Assembly: GCA_016928525.1 (NCBI GenBank) | Contig: JAFGKO010000330.1 | Coordinates: 1 to 10,105, forward strand | DNA from: Anaerolineales bacterium | Lineage (GTDB): Bacteria; Chloroflexota; Anaerolineae; Anaerolineales; Villigracilaceae | Length of the DNA: 10,105 nucleotides | Direction: 5' to 3' | Shown: positions 6,510-10,105 of the stretch, in pieces | Position numbering within the stretch: position 1 is the first letter of the stretch | How the letters are laid out: each line of letters starts with the position of its first letter | Made by a program: the position numbers and the translations under genes | Notes under the pieces: generated by a model | Seen by the model: the letters and a program-made list of their open reading frames with translations, nothing else | Told to the model about the DNA's origin: nothing | The model's database searches: none

Positions 6510-7111
6510 TTTCCATCTAAAAGGATTCTTAACTCGATCATGGTTTTATGTGGATCACGAAAGTGGATGCCTTGCATGCCGACTGCCTGACAGCCCTCGA
6601 TATTTTCAAAAAAATCATCGACGAAGACCGCTTCGCTCGGCCTCACCCCGGCCTGCTCCAGAGCAATCTGGTAGATGCGGGCCTCGGGCTTCATGACGCC
6701 CACCTCCGCCGAGATGACCATGTGATCGAACGCATCATCGAACTTCTGCTCGGTGATGTAATCGCGCAGGTCAGGCCAGGCGTTGGAAATCAGCCCAACA
6801 TGATAGCGTGGACGCAGCGAACGCAGGAATTCCAGGATCTCGCGATCCACGATATCCCCGGCAAAGAACTCTTCCCGGATAGCTTTTGCTTCCGAAGCCG
6901 GGCGTCTGACGCGTTTGGTCACCTCCGCCCAATGCTGCTCGCTGCTGATCTCACCTACCGAGGCGCGCTGGCTGGTGGGGCTTTCGAAGACAAGCTTGAC
7001 GAGGTCCTCATATTCCATCCCCAGCCGTTCAGCCAGATGCTGGCGGGGGGCCTGATAGTCTGTACGGACGATGACGCCCCCCAGGTCGAAGAAAACGGCC
7101 TTGATGGTCAC
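6506..7111 (-). CDS. HAD-IA family hydrolase (YihX-like phosphatase)
   Basis: A 201-aa HAD superfamily hydrolase with helical cap in the N-terminal third. Motif I is VFFDLGGVIV with nucleophile D9, motif II LISNA (S109), motif III K141-P142 in VMKPEARIY, and motif IV VDDFFENI (D165, D166). The usual second aspartate of motif I (two residues after D9) is G11, a variant shared with YihX-type proteins, which still have sugar-phosphate phosphatase activity. The start is GTG 7111, overlapping the zinc-ribbon stop as GTGA with AAAGG just upstream; the stop overlaps the Eis-like start as ATGA. Both overlaps argue for one mRNA. The natural substrate is not evident. Confidence 0.86.
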   Translation of the reverse strand: MTIKAVFFDLGGVIVRTDYQAPRQHLAERLGMEYEDLVKLVFESPTSQRASVGEISSEQHWAEVTKRVRRPASEAKAIREEFFAGDIVDREILEFLRSLRPRYHVGLISNAWPDLRDYITEQKFDDAFDHMVISAEVGVMKPEARIYQIALEQAGVRPSEAVFVDDFFENIEGCQAVGMQGIHFRDPHKTMIELRILLDGK

Positions 7112-7452
7112 TTAGCCTTTGCCTTCCCTTTGGGGGACGATGTGGAGGCCGTCTTTTTGGAAGGAGCAGGTTTGGCAGCCGCTTTGGAGGCAGTTTTGCC
7201 TTTAGCAGGCTTCGCTTCTGATGCAGCCTTTTCCACTTTGGCTGCTTCTTTGGCCATTTCCTTCACTTTCTCCTGCCAGTTGGGGTTGGCAAGCTCCAGC
7301 TTTTTGCGCTCTACGCGGTTGGCGCGGCGGCACTTCGGGCAGTGGAAATCGAAGTGACTCAGATTCTCCGCGTCCATGGCTTGCAACGCAATGAGCATGT
7401 TCTCACGGCCGAGACCGAACATGGTCTGGCAATACATACAACGCAGGTTCAT
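7108..7452 (-). CDS. Zinc-ribbon protein with Lys/Ala-rich basic tail
   Basis: A 114-residue protein. Residues 1-50 hold two Cys pairs, C5-x2-C8 and C38-x2-C41 (CPKC), expected to bind one zinc ion. From about residue 60 on it is a helix-prone Lys/Ala/Glu segment, then a low-complexity Lys/Ala/Pro/Ser tail ending PKGKAKAK. Such tails resemble histone H1-like or nucleic-acid-binding extensions, so contact with DNA or RNA is plausible but not shown. ATG 7452 is chosen over an ATG at 7509 because AAGGAG lies six bases before it; residues before it look non-conserved. First gene of the coupled set zinc-ribbon, HAD, Eis-like. I do not know its function. Confidence 0.8.
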   Translation of the reverse strand: MNLRCMYCQTMFGLGRENMLIALQAMDAENLSHFDFHCPKCRRANRVERKKLELANPNWQEKVKEMAKEAAKVEKAASEAKPAKGKTASKAAAKPAPSKKTASTSSPKGKAKAK

Positions 7453-7458
7453 AGTGAT

Positions 7459-7464
7459 CTCCTT
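7459..7464 (-). promoter_or_regulatory. Shine-Dalgarno AAGGAG deciding the zinc-ribbon start
   Basis: On the minus strand AAGGAG is six bases before ATG 7452. No comparable site precedes the upstream in-frame ATG at 7509. Confidence 0.75.
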
Positions 7465-7472
7465 TCGGGCGT

Positions 7473-7563
7473 TAGTACGTCGCACCTTGTTTGTCAATGA
7501 CTGGTTCAAGCTTGAGCCAATTCTTGTAAACGGTTTATTCTTCCCGAAAGGTGCGACGCACTT
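7473..7563. repeat. Inverted pair of GTGCGACGCAC-type palindromes flanking the intergenic region
   Basis: TAGTACGTCGCACCTT (7473-7488) and AAGGTGCGACGCACTT (7548-7563) are inverted copies, 14 of 16 positions matching, 59 bases apart. The right copy contains an 11-bp palindrome, GTGCG-A-CGCAC (7551-7561); the left is GTACG-T-CGCAC with one mismatch. Together they bracket most of the gap between the second tandem-GNAT gene and the zinc-ribbon gene. They may be operator sites, a long-range hairpin in the transcript, or a repeat family member. Confidence 0.55.
7502..7519. repeat. Near-perfect 18-bp palindrome centred on AAGCTT
   Basis: TGGTTCAAGCTTGAGCCA is symmetric except for one T/G position that could still pair as G-U in RNA. 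It lies in the loop between the inverted GTGCGACG copies, in the zinc-ribbon upstream region. Confidence 0.4.
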
Positions 7564-7571
7564 CGTTTCCG

Positions 7572-8612
7572 CTAATCTTCCAGAGATTGTACACTGATTT
7601 CCTTACCGGGTCGAATTTCTTTCTCATACAGGTCAAACTGCATGTGGACGTGCATGCCAGCCTTCTCGTACAGGCGCAGCGCGCCAGTCAGGTTTTCAGC
7701 GTCAACGCCCAGGCCAGCCTTGCGTTTGCCCCGGCGGTAGAATTCGCCAAAAGCGTGCTGCAGGAAAGCCAGGCCCAGTCCGTGTTTACGCCAGGCGCGG
7801 CGCACACCCAGCACATTGACGTAGCCCAGGTCGGGATCGTCATACGAATTCGGGCGGCACAGGCAGATGCCAGCCACTTCGTCCCCATCCCAGGCGATAT
7901 ACCACAACGAGGGATCGAAGCCCTCGTACCCGGTCATGAAGTGCTTGAAGCGCGCCAGGCCTGATTCAAGCGGCTCTTCCACGAACCCAAAATGGTCGCG
8001 GAAGACATCCTGATCCGTGTTGTAAACAGCTTCCAAGTCAGTTTCCGGATTGTAGGTGCGGACGGTGAGTCCTTCCGGCCAGGCGGGTGTCGGCGGTGGC
8101 GCATCCAGGTGGATCAACATGCGGTACGAACTGCGGATATAGTGATATCCGCAGTCCGCAAAGAGTTTCTGGCTCTCCTTTGCCTGGCTGTAGATGCCGA
8201 TGCGGGGCGCAAAGCGCAAGTCCGCCGGGACTTCATCCAGCGCACGCATCGCACGAGCTTCAGCCCAGGTCAGCATCCAGGAACCAATGCCCAGCCCGCT
8301 GTAGTCCGGGTGGACGCGCCCCCAGATCCAGGGGTGCACGGGCGGCTTGGCTGTGGTCCAGGCTTCGATGTAGCCAACTAACGTGCCGTCCGGGGCAAAA
8401 ACCAGGCGGATGTCTTCCGCCGGGTCGAAGCCAGGCGATCTCCACTCGGTGCGGATGGCTTCGATATCGTTGATGTCATCCTCGCCGATGACTTTCCGGG
8501 CCCACAGGTTGTACATTTCTAGCGAGGCTTCCACATCCTCCAACCTTGCCCCACGGACAGTAAAGCCTTTGGGCAAGTTAACATCTATTCGCTCATCAAG
8601 TTTTGTAGCCAT
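7572..8612 (-). CDS. Tandem-GNAT acetyltransferase (MshD-like architecture), paralogue 1
   Basis: A 346-aa protein with two GNAT domains, about residues 17-170 and 182-335, the arrangement also seen in mycothiol synthase MshD. The first acetyl-CoA loop is GRVHPDYSGLGIGSWML, with G108-x-G110 but serine 105 where Q/R is usual. The second is GVRRAWRKHGLGLA with R275-x-x-G278-x-G280, a full motif; it ends with LRLYEKAGMHV, the usual GNAT strand-loop. The two domains are divergent, so one may have lost catalysis. AAGGA six bases before ATG 8612 supports the start. Closely related to the next upstream gene (8677-9765), from which 64 bp separate it. Substrate unknown; MshD function itself is not claimed since the rest of the mycothiol pathway is not seen. 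Confidence 0.86.
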   Translation of the reverse strand: MATKLDERIDVNLPKGFTVRGARLEDVEASLEMYNLWARKVIGEDDINDIEAIRTEWRSPGFDPAEDIRLVFAPDGTLVGYIEAWTTAKPPVHPWIWGRVHPDYSGLGIGSWMLTWAEARAMRALDEVPADLRFAPRIGIYSQAKESQKLFADCGYHYIRSSYRMLIHLDAPPPTPAWPEGLTVRTYNPETDLEAVYNTDQDVFRDHFGFVEEPLESGLARFKHFMTGYEGFDPSLWYIAWDGDEVAGICLCRPNSYDDPDLGYVNVLGVRRAWRKHGLGLAFLQHAFGEFYRRGKRKAGLGVDAENLTGALRLYEKAGMHVHMQFDLYEKEIRPGKEISVQSLED

Positions 8613-8643
8613 TCTTTATCCTTATCATTGTTATGTCATGGAG

Positions 8644-8664
8644 ACCCTTCGTTTCACTCAGGGT
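8644..8664. repeat. Short hairpin ACCCT...AGGGT, repeat-like spacer
   Basis: ACCCT (8644-8648) and AGGGT (8660-8664) pair around CACTC-containing loop, followed by GACA. The motif resembles the CTTCG...CTCAGGGTGACA spacer repeats met between genes in various bacterial genomes (recalled resemblance only). It fills the 64-bp gap between the two tandem-GNAT genes. Confidence 0.4.
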
Positions 8665-8676
8665 GACACGTAGGCC

Positions 8677-9765
8677 TTAGTTAGAATTAGTTTCTATTTC
8701 CGGCTCTTGGCCAGGGCGCAGTTCCTTCTCATAGTTGACATATTCTGCCGCCACGTGCATCCCGGCTTTTTGATACAGGCGCGTCGCGCCGGTTGGGTTG
8801 GCTGCATCCACACCCAGGCTGATGACCGGGGTGCCGCGTTTGTAGAATTCTCCAAACGAGTGATAGAGCAAGGCCAGGCCCAGCCCACGCTTGCGCCAGG
8901 GGCGGCGCACGCCTAGCGTGCCTACCCAGCCGTGGTCGTTGCGATAGCGATTGAGCACATACCCGGCAATCTGGTCCCCATCCCAGGCGATGAAATACAG
9001 GGACGGATCGAAATCCTCGCCTTCAATGACGCGATGCTTCCACTCCTCGAATGAGCGCGGTGTGTGGCCCCAGTGGTCATTGAAGGCTTCCTCGTGCGCG
9101 CGGTAGACCAGATAAGTGTGCGCCTCCACGTCGAAGGGACGCAGTTGGATGCCTTCCGGCCAGGTCGGTGCAGGCGGTGCTTTATCCAGCGTGATTTCCA
9201 TACGCCAGAAAAAGCGAATGGGTTTGTATCCCTCGGCCTCGTGCATTTGGCGCGACACCGTATCGCCAATCGACATGGCGTTGCGGATAAAAACACGATG
9301 TTCAGGTTCAGCCAATTCCATTTCTACCCGCGCACGTTCTTCCAAAGCATGCAGCATAGCCGTGCCGATGCCTCTGCCCATGAAATCAGGGTGGACGTAG
9401 CCATCGCCTTGCAGGGAAGCGTGTGCGTAGCGGTTGACAAATTCCTCGTAACCGACCACGCGGCCATCGGCAGCGGTCACCACCCAGGCATCGGTTTCGA
9501 GTTTGAAGCCGGGGGTTTCCCATTCGGCGCGCAGTTCTTCGGGGGGAACGGCTATGGCCGCGTCGCCGTCATTTGTACACACATCGAGGATCAGTTGCGC
9601 TACGAGCTCCAGGTCGGCACATTGGGCAGCGCGTAACCTAAAGGTCACAGGCAGGTTGAGGCCTGGTCCGAGGCGCAGAACTGAATTTGTAGAAGAGTTA
9701 GATTTATGCGGCCAGGAGTCGGTCTCAGAGAGAATCCCGTCACCGATCTGAACTGTTGTAGCCAT
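8677..9765 (-). CDS. Tandem-GNAT acetyltransferase (MshD-like architecture), paralogue 2
   Basis: A 362-aa two-domain GNAT protein, about residues 40-195 and 206-352. The first acetyl-CoA loop is GYVHPDFMGRGIGTAML (G132-x-G134); the second is LGVRRPWRKRGLGLALL with R291-x-x-G294-x-G296. It closely matches its downstream neighbour across the second domain: both have FDPSL then IAWDGD, LGVRR-x-WRK-x-GLGLA, and LGVDA...TGA-x-RLY-x-KAGMHV, pointing to duplication. The first ~40 residues are a Ser/Asn-rich extension with no match in the paralogue. ATG 9765 is chosen; a longer in-frame reading to 9915 would run through the RimJ/RimL-like gene and has no family resemblance. GGAG is four bases before the ATG. 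It overlaps the upstream gene by 26 bp. Confidence 0.85.
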   Translation of the reverse strand: MATTVQIGDGILSETDSWPHKSNSSTNSVLRLGPGLNLPVTFRLRAAQCADLELVAQLILDVCTNDGDAAIAVPPEELRAEWETPGFKLETDAWVVTAADGRVVGYEEFVNRYAHASLQGDGYVHPDFMGRGIGTAMLHALEERARVEMELAEPEHRVFIRNAMSIGDTVSRQMHEAEGYKPIRFFWRMEITLDKAPPAPTWPEGIQLRPFDVEAHTYLVYRAHEEAFNDHWGHTPRSFEEWKHRVIEGEDFDPSLYFIAWDGDQIAGYVLNRYRNDHGWVGTLGVRRPWRKRGLGLALLYHSFGEFYKRGTPVISLGVDAANPTGATRLYQKAGMHVAAEYVNYEKELRPGQEPEIETNSN

Positions 9766-10105
9766 AATTCTCCATCCATTCTTCACGTAAGATGCCCATG
9801 AAAACAATATCCCAGCGGCGACCCTCGCGCTGGATGTACTGGCGCTGGCTTCCTTCCACGCGGAAACCAGCTTTCTCATACGAGCGCAGGGCGCGCTGGT
9901 TGAATTCGAATACATTCAACGAGACACGCCGCAGGTTGAGTTCGACGAAGCCATAACGCAAGATCAAGCGCATGGCATCGGTGCCGAAGCCCTTGCCCCA
10001 GAACTCGCGCACGCCGATGCCGATGCCTGCGAACGCCTCGCGACTGCCCCAGTTGATGACCGACAGGGTGACGTCACCCAGCAGCCGGTCATCTTCCAGG
10101 GCGCG
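9740..10105 (-). CDS. RimJ/RimL-type GNAT acetyltransferase, 5' end beyond the window
   Basis: The last 121 residues of a GNAT protein; the frame stays open through 10105, so its N-terminus lies outside. The core reads GVREFWGKGFGTDAMRLILR with G-K-G-F-G forming the acetyl-CoA loop, then LNVFEFNQRALRSYEKAGFR, the N-x-R-A-x-x-x-Y-E-K-x-G-F signature of RimJ/RimL-like enzymes that acetylate ribosomal-protein or other N-termini, or small molecules. It uses no internal start; a GTG at 10012 sits mid-domain. Its end overlaps the start of the next gene by 26 bp, suggesting cotranscription. Confidence 0.85.
   Translation of the reverse strand, partial: RALEDDRLLGDVTLSVINWGSREAFAGIGIGVREFWGKGFGTDAMRLILRYGFVELNLRRVSLNVFEFNQRALRSYEKAGFRVEGSQRQYIQREGRRWDIVFMGILREEWMENYGYNSSDR

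Noticed and set aside
6548..7357. Plus-strand open frame of 269 codons
   Set aside because: It is antisense to the HAD and zinc-ribbon genes, which show clear family motifs; its protein has no recognisable domain.
7492..7497. Minus-strand TTGACA as the -35 box of a promoter for the zinc-ribbon gene
   Set aside because: With a 17-bp spacer the -10 would be TAACGC (2/6) and transcription would begin at the Shine-Dalgarno, so the gene's own ribosome site would be lost.
7453..7509. 19-residue extension of the zinc-ribbon protein from ATG 7509
   Set aside because: ATG 7452 has AAGGAG at ideal spacing, and the extension is not part of the zinc ribbon.
9064..9636. Plus-strand open frame of 190 codons
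   Set aside because: Antisense to the second tandem-GNAT gene, no domain features.
9766..9915. 50-residue N-terminal extension of the second tandem-GNAT protein
   Set aside because: It lies wholly inside the RimJ/RimL-like gene in another frame, has no family resemblance, and ATG 9765 has a nearby GGAG.

Overview
The window reads as a moderately GC-rich bacterial chromosome. The best guess is Chloroflexota, Anaerolineae-like. The grounds are the mix of tandem-GNAT acetyltransferases, an Eis-like acetyltransferase, MFS exporters and a zinc-ribbon protein with a Lys/Ala-rich tail, together with palindromic junk-like repeats in nearly every gap. This is an impression from protein and repeat style, not a phylogenetic result. 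No rRNA, tRNA, IS element or CRISPR array was seen.

Plus-strand part (1-2417). The first ~630 bases are visibly AT-rich and encode the C-terminal nuclease domain of a BsuBI/PstI-type restriction endonuclease whose frame is broken upstream by a TGA at 41-43. It overlaps by ATGA a class I SAM methyltransferase of small-molecule type (628-1365). After a ~150 bp imperfect palindromic element comes a BltD/PaiA-like polyamine-type GNAT (1552-2028). Next is a promoter with a perfect TATAAT box, a 19-codon ORF with a strong Shine-Dalgarno (2126-2185), and a 75-aa YdeI/OmdA-family protein (2190-2417). A strong hairpin terminator closes this half and separates it from the convergent genes.

Minus-strand part (2456-10105). 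Every gene here is on the minus strand. In transcription order they are: a RimJ/RimL-type GNAT cut by the window edge, two paralogous tandem-GNAT proteins, a zinc-ribbon protein, a HAD hydrolase, an Eis-like GNAT and two MFS transporters. The RimJ/RimL gene overlaps the next gene by 26 bp. Zinc-ribbon to HAD (GTGA) and HAD to Eis-like GNAT (ATGA) are 4-bp stop/start overlaps, so translational coupling is likely. The two MFS genes are separated from the rest and from each other by about 85-95 bp, and one of these gaps holds a hairpin-forming repeat.

Functionally, the window is rich in small-molecule modification and export genes: five GNAT genes (seven GNAT domains or more), one methyltransferase, one HAD hydrolase and two MFS exporters. 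A detoxification or antibiotic-resistance role fits the families but is inference. No clearly new defence or mobile system is proven here. The most notable points are the degraded restriction gene at a composition break, the short ORF plus OmdA pair, the zinc-ribbon/HAD/Eis-like coupled set and the several distinct palindromic repeat types.
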